Shown here piece by piece: positions 9,052 to 17,865 of a stretch of DNA of 64,000 nucleotides. Made by a program: the position numbers and the translations under genes. Below the pieces are notes generated by a model. It worked only from the letters and a program-made list of their open reading frames with translations, did no database searches and was not told the origin of the DNA. The DNA lies in NCBI RefSeq assembly GCF_000685295.1, contig NZ_ARYL01000003.1:1-64000 (forward strand), in the 5' to 3' direction. The stretch comes from Hyphomonas oceanitis SCH89. Its GTDB lineage: Bacteria > Pseudomonadota > Alphaproteobacteria > Caulobacterales > Hyphomonadaceae. The stretch's first letter is position 1. Each line of letters starts with the position of its first letter.

Positions 9052-11277
9052 CTATTTCGTTTCCAGATCCAGCTCGTCCGTCTTGCCGACTGCGGCGAGG
9101 GCGAAGGCGTATTCCGTGGCGGTTTCCTTCAGTCCTTCGAAGCGGCCAGAGGCGCCGCCGTGACCGGCGTCCATGTTGATGCGCAGGAAGTAAGGCCCGG
9201 CGTCAGGGGCCTCATGGCGCAGCTTGGCGGCCCATTTGCTGGGCTCCCAATAGGTGACGCGCGGATCGCTCAGGCCACCCGTGATCAGCATGGGCGGGTA
9301 GGGCTTGTCGGAGACATTGTCATACGGGCTGTAGGTCGCGATCGTGTCGTAATCCGTATCGCTGGTCAGCGGGTTGCCCCATTCCGGCCATTCGGGCGGG
9401 GTGAGCGGCAGGCTCTCGTCCGACATCGTGTTGACGACATCGACGAAGGGCACAGCCGCGATGATGCCACCGAAGAGTTCAGGGTCCATGTTGGCGGCCG
9501 CGCCCATCAGGAGGCCACCGGCAGAGCCGCCCATGCCGACGAGCTTGCCTTTGGACGTGTAGTTCTGGTCGACCAGGTAATGGCCGGCGGCAACATAGTC
9601 CTTGAACGTATTTGTTTTCTTGTCGAGCTTGCCGTCGAGATACCATTGGTAGCCCTTGGCCATGGAGCCGCGCGGATGGACGATGGCGTAAATGAAGCCG
9701 CGATCAACGAGGCTTAGGCGGCCGGTGCGGAAGTCTGCCGGGATGGTAATGCCGTAGGAGCCATAGCCGTAGAGCAGAACAGGCGCGGTGCCATCAAGCG
9801 GCGTATCCTTGCGACGCAGCAGTGTGACGGGCACTTCGGCGCCATCCCATGACGGCGCCATGACGCGCTCGGTGACATAATCATCGGGGTTATGACCCGA
9901 GGGGACTTCGCGGGTCTTGCGCAGCGTGCGCGCGTGGCTGACGAGGTCATAATCGACGACCTGGTCTGGCGTGGCCGGGGAGGCATAATCGAAGCGCAGG
10001 ATGGGTGTGTTATAGTCATAGCCGCTGTCGAGGCCGAGGTCGTAGGCCGCCTCATCGAAGCTGATCGCGTGTTCGGCGCCATCCGCGCGTGCGCGCACCA
10101 CGATACGGGGCAGGCCGTTCTCGCGCTCCATGCGGACGAGATAGTCCTTCTGCGGCTGCATGCCGAGGAGGAGCGTGCCGGGGCGATGAGGGATGACTTC
10201 CTCCCACGCGTCGCGCGAACTCGCCTCCATCGGGGCCTTCATCATCTTGAAGTCGACGGCGCCATCGAGATTTGTGATGATGTAGAACTGGCCATCCCAG
10301 TGGACCACGGAGTATTCGTTGTCTGTCTGGCGCGGGGCGATGAGGTGAATCTCGGGATCAAGTTCCGAAGCGGAGAACCAGTAGACTTCCGATGTCGTGT
10401 GGCCGGAGGCGTTGATGAAGACCACATCCTCGCTGGCGCTCTTGCCGACGCCGACGAAGAAGCCGGGATCCTTTTCCTCATACAGGAGCGTGTCTTCGCC
10501 GGTGGCGAGGTTGCGCTGATAGACGGCGTTGGGGCGCGCATTCTCGTCGCGGTGGACCCAGACGATGGCCCGGCCGTTCGCCGTCCACTCAAAGTCGCCA
10601 TAGGCATTGTCGATCTCGGCGGCGGTGTCGGCACCGGTGGCAATGTCCTGGATGTGGATCTTGTAGAACTCGCTGCCCTGCGTATCGACCGCGTACGCGA
10701 CCAGTTTGTGGTCGGGGCTGGTATCGATGCCGCCGAAGGAGAAATAGTCCTTTCCTTCGCCCATGGCGTCGCCGTCGAGCAGGATAGTTTCGGGAGCGTC
10801 GGGGTTGAAGGCATCTTCAGCCGGCCGCCGCGCGATGATCGGGTATTCGCCGCCCTGACGATAACGCGTGTAATAGGCCCACGGGCCGTCGATCTCGGGA
10901 ACGGTGCTGTCGTCTTCCTTGATGCGGCCGCGCATTTCGGCGAACAGTTCATCGCGCAGTTCGGTCGTCGGGTCTTCAAGTACAGCCTTGGTGTAGGCAT
11001 TTTCGGCTTCAAGATAAGTGCGGATATTTGCATCGAGCACGGACGGATCGCGCATGACTTCCTGCCACTTGTCATCCTTCAGCCAGTTGTATGGATCATT
11101 GCGGGTGCGGCCGACCTGCGTGATCTCGTGGTCGATGCGCTCGGCGACGGGGGGCTGGGGGGCTGGCGTGGCCGCCGGCGATTCGACGGCAGTGTCGGTG
11201 AGCTTGGTATCAGTCATTGTGCATCCGGTCAGAAGGGCAGCGGTCGCTGCGCTGGCAAGAAGGAAAGAAAGGCGCAT
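9052..11277 (-). CDS. Lipoprotein prolyl oligopeptidase (S9A, oligopeptidase B-like)
   Basis: A 741-residue serine peptidase. It starts with a lipoprotein signal (LLTGC near residue 19), then a Pro/Ala-rich linker, an N-terminal beta-propeller (about 60-460) opening with RNDPYNWL, and a C-terminal alpha/beta-hydrolase domain. The nucleophile Ser lies in GGSAGGLLMG, the Asp in GGLSDPRV and the His near residue 706 in DAGHGGASG. It cleaves short peptides, in the oligopeptidase B group after basic residues. Membrane anchoring by a lipid is unlike the cytosolic E. coli enzyme and suggests a periplasmic role. msrB lies 74 bp upstream on the same strand. Confidence 0.93.
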   Translation of the reverse strand: MRLSFLLASAATAALLTGCTMTDTKLTDTAVESPAATPAPQPPVAERIDHEITQVGRTRNDPYNWLKDDKWQEVMRDPSVLDANIRTYLEAENAYTKAVLEDPTTELRDELFAEMRGRIKEDDSTVPEIDGPWAYYTRYRQGGEYPIIARRPAEDAFNPDAPETILLDGDAMGEGKDYFSFGGIDTSPDHKLVAYAVDTQGSEFYKIHIQDIATGADTAAEIDNAYGDFEWTANGRAIVWVHRDENARPNAVYQRNLATGEDTLLYEEKDPGFFVGVGKSASEDVVFINASGHTTSEVYWFSASELDPEIHLIAPRQTDNEYSVVHWDGQFYIITNLDGAVDFKMMKAPMEASSRDAWEEVIPHRPGTLLLGMQPQKDYLVRMERENGLPRIVVRARADGAEHAISFDEAAYDLGLDSGYDYNTPILRFDYASPATPDQVVDYDLVSHARTLRKTREVPSGHNPDDYVTERVMAPSWDGAEVPVTLLRRKDTPLDGTAPVLLYGYGSYGITIPADFRTGRLSLVDRGFIYAIVHPRGSMAKGYQWYLDGKLDKKTNTFKDYVAAGHYLVDQNYTSKGKLVGMGGSAGGLLMGAAANMDPELFGGIIAAVPFVDVVNTMSDESLPLTPPEWPEWGNPLTSDTDYDTIATYSPYDNVSDKPYPPMLITGGLSDPRVTYWEPSKWAAKLRHEAPDAGPYFLRINMDAGHGGASGRFEGLKETATEYAFALAAVGKTDELDLETK

Positions 11278-11351
11278 ACGGCCGGCTCCTGTGTCAGTTG
11301 AGGCTTAGGGTCGGGGCGGAATGGATCAGGCGGGATGGGGCCTGTCCAGAC

Positions 11352-11762
11352 CTATTCGTCGGGTTGGAAGTCCAGCACGACGCCGTTGATGCACCAGCGC
11401 TCGCCGGTTGGTGGCGGGCCGTCCTTGAAGACGTGGCCCTGATGCAGGCCGCAGATGGCGCAGTGGCATTCGGTGCGCGGGATGATCATCTTGAAGTCGG
11501 TCTTGGTTGCGACAACGCCTTCGGAGGCAGGCTGCCAGTAGCTAGGCCAGCCGGTGCCGCTTTCGAACTTGTGTTCGGACGACCAGAGCACGGTGTCGCA
11601 GCCCTTGCAGTGATACTTGCCTGCGCGCTTCTCGCTCTCGTAATTGCCGGGTGTGAAGGCGCGCTCCGTGCCTTCCTTCACGCCGACGCGGAACTCTTCC
11701 TCGGTGAGGACTTCGCGCCATTCGCGGTCGGATCGCTGAATTTTGGTGCCTGTGGCGGACAT
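11352..11762 (-). CDS. msrB: Peptide-methionine (R)-S-oxide reductase MsrB
   Basis: Reduces the R-epimer of methionine sulfoxide in proteins. The 136-residue protein has the four structural zinc cysteines (CKGC and CHCAICG) and the catalytic Cys in RWCINGVVLDF. No signal peptide is present, so it is cytoplasmic. The ATG at 11762 follows AGGAG; the longer open frame upstream reads through the terminator of the next gene. It fits with KatG and SodB as oxidative-damage defence. Confidence 0.96.
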   Translation of the reverse strand: MSATGTKIQRSDREWREVLTEEEFRVGVKEGTERAFTPGNYESEKRAGKYHCKGCDTVLWSSEHKFESGTGWPSYWQPASEGVVATKTDFKMIIPRTECHCAICGLHQGHVFKDGPPPTGERWCINGVVLDFQPDE

Positions 11763-11839
11763 GGGGGACTCCTGTGTCGGGTTCCCGGTCAATATAGTCC
11801 GATTATGCCTCAGCGCCATTGGTTGTGTGTCGTCAGGCC

Positions 11840-11879
11840 TTAAACGAACGGCGCCGGGACATCTGGTGTCCCGGCGCCG
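11840..11879 (-). terminator. Terminator after the MaoC gene
   Basis: A perfect 13-bp stem (CGGCGCCGGGACA at 11849-11861 with its complement at 11867-11879) and 5-nt loop is followed, on the minus strand, by TTCGTTT. It ends the MaoC transcript and separates it from msrB. Confidence 0.65.
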
Positions 11880-11907
11880 CAAATGAGTCTGATTGTGGCT
11901 GTTGAGC

Positions 11908-12363
11908 CTAGCCGTAGAGAACGGTGATCGATTCAGCGACGAGGGCCGGGCGTTCCTGGCCGTCGATCTCGATCGTGTTTTCCATGATCATCTGCTTGCC
12001 GCCGGACTTTTCAGTCACGGACGTGCATTTCTGGCGCAGGCGAACCTTGGAGCCGACGGGCACCATATTGGTGAAGCGGACCTTGTCGGAGCCGTAGTTG
12101 ATGCCGCGGGTCACGCCGGAGACGTTCAGCGTTTCGCCGCCGAGCATTGGCAGCAGGGACAGCGTCAGGAAGCCGTGCGCGATGGGGCCGCCCATGGCCT
12201 TGGTGGCGCGCTCGACATCAACGTGGATCCACTGGTGGTCGCCGGTTGCTTCGGCAAACTTGTTGACGCGGTCCTGGTCGATTGTGTGCCAGTCGGACAC
12301 GCCGGTTTCAGTGCCTGCGATGGATTCGAGATCGGCGTAGGCGACTTTTTTCGGGTTAGCCAT
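11908..12363 (-). CDS. MaoC-like (R)-specific enoyl-CoA hydratase
   Basis: A 151-residue single hot-dog domain. The hydratase motif is seen at about 33-63: FAEATGDHQWIHVDVERA with the Asp/His catalytic pair, followed by PIAHGFLTLSL. It hydrates trans-2-enoyl-CoA to (R)-3-hydroxyacyl-CoA. SD AGGAGGAATATCCTT precedes the ATG. It is monocistronic, with its own terminator, and divergent from the small membrane protein at 12507. Confidence 0.92.
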   Translation of the reverse strand: MANPKKVAYADLESIAGTETGVSDWHTIDQDRVNKFAEATGDHQWIHVDVERATKAMGGPIAHGFLTLSLLPMLGGETLNVSGVTRGINYGSDKVRFTNMVPVGSKVRLRQKCTSVTEKSGGKQMIMENTIEIDGQERPALVAESITVLYG

Positions 12364-12506
12364 AAGGATATTCCTCCTGAGTTTATGCTTGGGCCTTTTC
12401 TGGCGCGGGCAGCGCCATCCGGCAAGGTTTACTGAGCGTCAATCTGCTGGACGTAGAGCTGATTCTCGCAAATACTTCGCCAATGGGCTGAATTGGGAGA
12501 CGCCAT

Positions 12507-12863
12507 ATGACAGATTCGAACCAGATTTCCGTTGATCCGAACACCAAGGGCAACGCGAACCTTATCTATATTCTCTACCTTGTGGGCATCGTAATCGGCG
12601 TCACGCCGATTATCGGGGTCATCATGGCCTATATTGGCAAGGGTCAGGGCGACCCCGTGCTGGAAAGCCATTACAACAATCAGATCAACATCTTCTGGAA
12701 GGCCCTGCTTTACAGTGTGATCGGGGCTGTTCTGACAATGGTGCTGATCGGCATTCTGATCCTGCTCGCGACGCTGGTCTGGTACATCGTGCGCTGCATC
12801 AAGGGTATGCAGGCCCTGTCGGCCGGCCAACCGATTGAAAATCCGGGTAGCTGGATGTTCTAG
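12507..12863 (+). CDS. Small membrane protein (DUF4870-like)
   Basis: A 118-residue protein with three hydrophobic segments (about 19-44, 62-90 and a shorter one near the C-terminus). The HYNNQINIFWKALLYS segment after the first helices is typical of the DUF4870/Tic20-like family of small inner-membrane proteins. The function of the family is not established. GGGAGACGCCAT precedes the ATG, and a terminator follows directly, so it is a single-gene unit. Confidence 0.85.
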   Translation: MTDSNQISVDPNTKGNANLIYILYLVGIVIGVTPIIGVIMAYIGKGQGDPVLESHYNNQINIFWKALLYSVIGAVLTMVLIGILILLATLVWYIVRCIKGMQALSAGQPIENPGSWMF

Positions 12864-12885
12864 GCTGCGATGACGCCGAATATGG

Positions 12886-12920
12886 AAACAGCCGCTCCAA
12901 TCCAGGGCGGCTGTTTTCGT
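12886..12920 (+). terminator. Terminator between converging genes
   Basis: ACAGCCGC (12888-12895) pairs with GCGGCTGT (12907-12914), followed by TTTCGTTT. On the other strand the stem is followed by TTTCCAT, so it may also serve the beta-glucosidase gene ending at 12922. Confidence 0.75.
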
Positions 12921-12921
12921 T

Positions 12922-14250
12922 TCAGCCGTGCTTGCCCGTCAGCTTGGCGAGCCATTTGAACGAATCCTTCGGCGTGCGCTTGAGCGTTTCAAAGTCGACA
13001 TGGGTGACACCGAACCGGGTGGTGTACCCCTTTGCCCATTCGAAATTGTCGAGCATCGACCAGACGAAGTAGCCCCGCACATCCGCGCCTGCTGCGCGCG
13101 CTTCCAGCAGAGCGGCCAGATAGCGGTCGATGAAGTCGATACGCACATCGTCCTTCACACGGCCCTGCGCGTCTGGCTCGGCCAGATCGGCAACGCCATT
13201 CTCGGTGACGAAGATCGGCAGGCCGTATCGCTCCGCCGTCTCGATCAGGATATCGCGGAAGCCCTCAGGGGAGGCATTCCAGCCCATCAGGGTGATCTCG
13301 CTATCCTCGGGTGGATTGGCCCAGCGATAGCCTGCGGGCCCGTCATCGGCCGTCGCGTAGAGCGGGGAATAGTGGTTGAGGCCAAACCAGTCGAGCTTCT
13401 GGTTGATCAGTTTTTCATCGCCCGGGCGGATGCGATCCCCAAGCGCGGCCGAGACGATCGGGTCGTATTTGCCAAGGATCATGGGATCGGCGAAGGCACG
13501 GTTCCACCAGGCATCGAGCCTCGCCGCTGCGAGATGGTCAGGGTCTGTGTCGTGTCTCGGCAGGCAGGGCTGCATGTTGGGGACGACGCCGAGCTGAGCA
13601 CTGGCTGGCAGGGCGTCCCGCAGCGCCTGTATGGCCGATCCATGGGCGAGATTCACGCCATGCACCATGTCGCGATAGAGATCGTAGTCACGGATGCCCG
13701 GCGCGTGGATGCCCATCTTGTAGCCGAACATTGCGAAGACATTGGGTTCGTTGAAGGTGGCCCAGTGCGTGATGCGGTCGCCAAGGCGGTCCGCCATCAG
13801 GGTCGCGTAATCCGCAAACAGGGGAGCGATCTCGCGACTGGTCCAACCCTTGCCCGCTTCGTGCAGGGCGAGGGGCAGGTCCCAGTGATAGAGGCAGGCC
13901 CATGGCGCGATTCCGCTTTCGAGCAGGCTGTCTGTCAGCCGGTCATAGAAATCCAGCCCGGCCTCGTTGGGCTGGCCCTTGCCCTCGGGCAGGACGCGGC
14001 TCCACGAGAAGGAGAAGCGATAGGCGTCGAGCCCGAGCTGCCGCATGAGGCCGACATCGTCGCGGTAGCGATGGTAGTGGTCGCATGCCACGTCGCCCGT
14101 GTCGCCATTGTCGATGCGGCCGGGCTCTCGGCAGAAGGCATCCCAAATGCTCGGCGCGCGGCCGTCCTCATCATGGGCGCCTTCTATCTGGTAAGAAGCG
14201 GTCGATGCACCCCAGATGAAATCCTTCGGAAAGTCACCTGGCTTGACCAT
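12922..14250 (-). CDS. GH1 beta-glucosidase
   Basis: A 442-residue glycoside hydrolase family 1 enzyme, normal for the family, with no signal peptide and so cytoplasmic. The FIWGASTASYQIEGA start, acid/base Glu168 in TFNEPN and nucleophile Glu350 in VTENG are all present. It hydrolyses beta-glucosides such as cellobiose; exact specificity cannot be read. Its ATG (14250) lies one base after the stop of the acyl-CoA synthetase gene, so translation is coupled to an enzyme of unrelated pathway, which is unusual. Confidence 0.95.
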   Translation of the reverse strand: MVKPGDFPKDFIWGASTASYQIEGAHDEDGRAPSIWDAFCREPGRIDNGDTGDVACDHYHRYRDDVGLMRQLGLDAYRFSFSWSRVLPEGKGQPNEAGLDFYDRLTDSLLESGIAPWACLYHWDLPLALHEAGKGWTSREIAPLFADYATLMADRLGDRITHWATFNEPNVFAMFGYKMGIHAPGIRDYDLYRDMVHGVNLAHGSAIQALRDALPASAQLGVVPNMQPCLPRHDTDPDHLAAARLDAWWNRAFADPMILGKYDPIVSAALGDRIRPGDEKLINQKLDWFGLNHYSPLYATADDGPAGYRWANPPEDSEITLMGWNASPEGFRDILIETAERYGLPIFVTENGVADLAEPDAQGRVKDDVRIDFIDRYLAALLEARAAGADVRGYFVWSMLDNFEWAKGYTTRFGVTHVDFETLKRTPKDSFKWLAKLTGKHG

Positions 14251-14251
14251 G

Positions 14252-15799
14252 TCAGACGATCCGGCTCTTGGAGTTGCCCCAATACTTGTCGCGGATGAGG
14301 CGCTTGTAGAGCTTGCCTGTCGGGTGGCGTGGGAGTTCGGGATCGAAGTCGATCGATTTCGGGCATTTGATCTTCGAGAGGTTTGCCTGACAGAACGCCA
14401 TCAGTTCGGCGGCGAGTTCCTCTGAGGGCGCCTGGCCCGGAGCAGGCTGCACAACCGCCTTCACCGCTTCGCCGAACTCCTCGTCCGGAACGCCGATCAC
14501 GGCGCAGTCAGCGACCTTGGGATGGGTGATGAGGATGTTCTCGCATTCCTGCGGATAGATGTTCACGCCGCCCGAAATGATCATGAAGGCCTTGCGGTCT
14601 GTCAGGTAGAGGAAGCCGTCTTCATCCACTTTGCCAACATCCCCAAGGGACGACCAGTCAGCATGGCTGGCGTGGAGGGCGCCTTTCGATTTTTCGGGAT
14701 CGTTATGATAGGTCGGCGGAACAGTGCCGCCGAAATAGACCTGGCCCTCTTCGCCGACCGGCACTTCATTGCCCTGCTCGTCGCAGATGTGGACTTCGCC
14801 ATGGACCGGCTTGCCGACTGTGCCCTTGTGGGTCAGCCAGTCAGCGCTGCGCGCCCATGTCATGCCGTTGCCTTCGGAGCCGGCATAGTACTCGTCAATG
14901 ATGGGGCCCCACCAGGCGATCATCTGTTCCTTGACCGGGATCGGGCAAGGCGCCGCCGCATGGATGGCAAACTGAAGGCTCGAGACATCATACTTCTCGC
15001 GCACCTCAGGGGGCAGTTTCAGCATTTTCACGAACATTGTCGGGACAAGCTGGGAATGTGTGACTTTGTACTTCTCGACCAGCTGCAAGTATTTTTCCGC
15101 GTCGAACTTTTCCATGATGATGAGTGAGGCGCCGAGCTTGGTCATCGACATGCTCCAGCGCAGCGGCGCCGCGTGGTAGAGCGGCGCGGGCGACAGGTAG
15201 ATGGACTGATCGGTCACACCGGCGAGGCCCCGGCAAATCTGCACGAGCACATTGTCGGCGTCGATGGGCAGGTTGCGCTCCAGCGGCGGACGGATGCCTT
15301 TCGGCCGTCCGGTCGTGCCGGAGGAATAGAGCATGTCGGTGCCAGCCATCTCGTCCGGAATGGCCGTGATAGGGAACTTTGCCTGATGGGTTTCCAGCGA
15401 CGTGAAGCCCGGAATATCGCCATCAATTGACCAGTAGTGGCCGAGGTCAGTGACCGATTTTACATCCTGCGCTACGGCAGATTTGTGCGCGTCCGCGATC
15501 AGCAGTTTCGCCCCTGAATCCTCGATAATGTATTGCACTTCGGGTGTCGTGAGGCGCGACGAGATGCAGACGAAATAAAGGCCGGAGCGCTGCGCGGCCC
15601 AACAGACTTCGAAATAGCGGGCCGAGTTTTCGGCAAACAGGGCAATCGTGTCGCCAGGCTGGCAGCCGGCCTTGCGCAGAGCGTGGGCGATCTGGTTGGA
15701 GCGCTCGTCCAGCTGGCGGAAGGTGACCACCTCACCGCTGCCCGCCATCGTGTAAGCGGGGTGATCAGGCCGGGATTTGGCGTGATGAAAGGGGTGCAT
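14252..15799 (-). CDS. Acyl-CoA synthetase (AMP-forming)
   Basis: A 515-residue ANL-superfamily enzyme that activates a carboxylic acid with ATP and CoA. The P-loop is SSGTTGRPKG (about 172-181), followed by EYYAGSEGNG (A5-like) and YLTDRKAFMIISGGVNIYPQE (A7/A8). The catalytic Lys of the C-domain lies in HPTGKLYKR. Substrate is probably a fatty or aromatic acid. GGAGAGAGACGCAA precedes the ATG. The 109-bp gap upstream to the GNAT gene end shows nothing else. It is followed with one-base spacing by the GH1 gene. Confidence 0.93.
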   Translation of the reverse strand: MHPFHHAKSRPDHPAYTMAGSGEVVTFRQLDERSNQIAHALRKAGCQPGDTIALFAENSARYFEVCWAAQRSGLYFVCISSRLTTPEVQYIIEDSGAKLLIADAHKSAVAQDVKSVTDLGHYWSIDGDIPGFTSLETHQAKFPITAIPDEMAGTDMLYSSGTTGRPKGIRPPLERNLPIDADNVLVQICRGLAGVTDQSIYLSPAPLYHAAPLRWSMSMTKLGASLIIMEKFDAEKYLQLVEKYKVTHSQLVPTMFVKMLKLPPEVREKYDVSSLQFAIHAAAPCPIPVKEQMIAWWGPIIDEYYAGSEGNGMTWARSADWLTHKGTVGKPVHGEVHICDEQGNEVPVGEEGQVYFGGTVPPTYHNDPEKSKGALHASHADWSSLGDVGKVDEDGFLYLTDRKAFMIISGGVNIYPQECENILITHPKVADCAVIGVPDEEFGEAVKAVVQPAPGQAPSEELAAELMAFCQANLSKIKCPKSIDFDPELPRHPTGKLYKRLIRDKYWGNSKSRIV

Positions 15800-15908
15800 T
15801 TGCGTCTCTCTCCATTGATGCGGTGGCCGCTCTGCGGGGCCTGCCTCAGGTTTTGGTCGAACTTAACCAACCCGCGGCTGTCGTCCACTGGCGACGCAAG
15901 GGAAAGCG

Positions 15909-16493
15909 CTAAAAGCTGCGGGTCCAGTAATCCATCCGGTGAACGATCTTTGGCCCGTCCGGAGTTTCGGGCCACTCAAAATGGCTCACCGCGCCTGTAA
16001 GGCGGCTGTAGCCGCGTGCCGTCCAGAAGGGATCGAGCGCGCTGTAGCCTTCGGGGCGCAGCGGGTGGTCTGCCGGCCGGTCCACGGCACAGAAACAGGC
16101 CCGCTTGTAGCCATGGGCAAGGGCATGGGCCTCGCGCACATCAAAGAAGGCATGACCGATGCCATGGCCACGATGGGTAGGGCGCAGGACAGACTCGCCA
16201 AAATAGAAGGTCGTCGACAGATCGATCCCTGCATCGACGAGGGGCTCGGCGAATTCGACATGGTGCCCTGTCAGGGCCGACCCTGTCGCACATCCGACGA
16301 TCTCTCCAACCTCATTCTCAGCCGTGACGATCAGCGCATCAGGCGCTTGCGAGAATGTGTGCAGGTAGTCGAGTTCATAGCCCTCGCTGCCGGCATAGAG
16401 ATAGGGGTAGGCATGGAAGACTTCGATGCGCAGGCGGGCAAGCGCAGGCAGCGCCTGTTCCATTTCCCCGCCTGTCAAAGAGCGGACTTTCAT
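15909..16493 (-). CDS. GNAT-family N-acetyltransferase
   Basis: A 194-residue GNAT fold protein. The acetyl-CoA pyrophosphate loop reads RPTHRGHGIGHAFFD (about residues 113-127), and a preceding strand GEIVGCATGSAL is typical. The substrate is unknown. The chosen ATG at 16493 overlaps the stop of the SnoaL-like gene in an ATGA; a start six codons earlier is possible. It is the last of a four-gene coupled run starting at 19170. Confidence 0.85.
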   Translation of the reverse strand: MKVRSLTGGEMEQALPALARLRIEVFHAYPYLYAGSEGYELDYLHTFSQAPDALIVTAENEVGEIVGCATGSALTGHHVEFAEPLVDAGIDLSTTFYFGESVLRPTHRGHGIGHAFFDVREAHALAHGYKRACFCAVDRPADHPLRPEGYSALDPFWTARGYSRLTGAVSHFEWPETPDGPKIVHRMDYWTRSF

Positions 16494-16888
16494 GAGACCT
16501 GCCGGATCCATTCCTGGAGATTGTAATAGGTCGTGACGCGTGTGATCTCGTCTTCACTGATCTCGAAGAAGGCGCCGGCGGGCAGGCGGTATTCCTGGCC
16601 GTGGGCCTTGGGCAGGCCGTCATCGGTTTTCTTGTAGGTGCCGTTGACAATGAACTCAGCCGCCGCGCGTGTGCCGTCTGCGGACGTCATGATGGCGATG
16701 CCTGTCAGGTTTTCATCATAGCACTCATCCATATGCGCGATGAAGGCGGCGAACTTTTCCTTGCCGCCGCGGCGGACACCCTCGTTGACGTCATGGCTGA
16801 TCGTGTCGCTGACACAGGCGAGCATGCCGTCCCAGTCCTTGGCATTGAACGCGGCGTAATAGCGGGCAACGAGGTCGGCGGGGCTCAT
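16490..16888 (-). CDS. SnoaL-like / NTF2-fold protein
   Basis: A 132-residue NTF2-like cone-fold protein, recognised by the start LVARYYAAFNAKDWDGMLACVSDTISHDVNEG and the EYRLPAGAFFEISEDEITRVTTYYN end, typical of the ketosteroid-isomerase-like SnoaL group. Members bind or isomerise small hydrophobic substrates. It overlaps both neighbours by ATGA (hydroxylase stop upstream, GNAT start downstream), implying tight co-expression with the membrane hydroxylase. Confidence 0.88.
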   Translation of the reverse strand: MSPADLVARYYAAFNAKDWDGMLACVSDTISHDVNEGVRRGGKEKFAAFIAHMDECYDENLTGIAIMTSADGTRAAAEFIVNGTYKKTDDGLPKAHGQEYRLPAGAFFEISEDEITRVTTYYNLQEWIRQVS

Positions 16889-17865
16889 GGTGTTTTGCTT
16901 CCTGTGCGTGGCAGGCCGGGTGTTCCGGCAAGCTCCGGGTGTTGTGAAACGTAAGCGGCCTTGAGTTCGACAGAGCGGTTATGATGGCCGTCCGGGCTCC
17001 AGCCCGGCGCATTGAAGGCTCGGCGCACCCAGCGGTCAGGTCTCAGGCCGTCACGCGCGCAATCGCGAAGCAGAGCGCCGAGCTCATGAAAGGCGATGAT
17101 GAAGGGATTGTAGCTCTGCAGCGGTTTGACGATGCCATAGACAGGCTTTTCGTCATCGAGTTCGGGCACATAGGTACCGAACATCTTGTCCCAAGTGATG
17201 AACACGCCGGCATAGTTGGCATCGAGGTAGCGCGGGTTGGTGGCGTGGTGCACGCGGTGATGGGACGGCGTGTTGAAGACCGCCTCGAACCAGCCGGGCA
17301 TACGGTCGACCGCCTCGGTATGGATCCAGAACTGGTAGATCAGGTTCAATCCGCCCACGAAGAAGATGACAAAAGGGTGGAAGCCGATCAGAACCATCGG
17401 CACGCCGACCAGGATCAGGCCCGTAAACGGTCCGAACCAGGGCTGGCGGAGGGCTGTTGTCAGATTGTAATGCGTGCTCGAATGGTGCGTGACATGCTCC
17501 ATCCAGAACCAGCGCATGCGATGGGCCAATCGATGCTTCCAGTAATAGGTGAAGTCATAGATCACGAATGCCAGCACAGCACTCCACCATGTGAACGGGA
17601 TGCTTTCAAAGCCCCAGCCGGAGATCGTCGAAATGGAGAAGCGGTAAGGCCAAGCGAGCATCATTAGCCAGATCGTGACCATGCCTGTCAGCGTGTTGAC
17701 CACGACATTGCCGATGCCCATGGCCATTGAGGCGAGCGCGTCCTTGGTTTCATAATTGCCCTTGGCGCGTCCGCTGCGCACGGCCCACCATTCCCATATC
17801 ACCGATATGAGGAAGATCGGCGCGGCGAGGGTCGTCGGCTGTATTGTTGCAAGCCACTCCGGCAT
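16885..17865 (-). CDS. Fatty acid hydroxylase / sterol desaturase family protein
   Basis: A 326-residue inner-membrane di-iron enzyme with about five hydrophobic segments. The three His clusters of the family are visible: HRLAHR (about 112), HVTHHSSTHYN (about 124-134) and HHRVHH (about 202). Members hydroxylate or desaturate lipids, carotenoids or sterol-like rings; the substrate here is unknown. Its ATG follows the amidohydrolase stop with no gap, and its stop overlaps the SnoaL-like gene. The long C-terminal region after the last cluster is typical of bacterial members. Confidence 0.92.
   Translation of the reverse strand: MPEWLATIQPTTLAAPIFLISVIWEWWAVRSGRAKGNYETKDALASMAMGIGNVVVNTLTGMVTIWLMMLAWPYRFSISTISGWGFESIPFTWWSAVLAFVIYDFTYYWKHRLAHRMRWFWMEHVTHHSSTHYNLTTALRQPWFGPFTGLILVGVPMVLIGFHPFVIFFVGGLNLIYQFWIHTEAVDRMPGWFEAVFNTPSHHRVHHATNPRYLDANYAGVFITWDKMFGTYVPELDDEKPVYGIVKPLQSYNPFIIAFHELGALLRDCARDGLRPDRWVRRAFNAPGWSPDGHHNRSVELKAAYVSQHPELAGTPGLPRTGSKTP

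Noticed and set aside
9892-11301. 469-codon open frame on the plus strand
   Set aside because: It is antisense to the S9 peptidase, lacks a ribosome binding site and shows the composition expected from the complement of a GC-rich gene.
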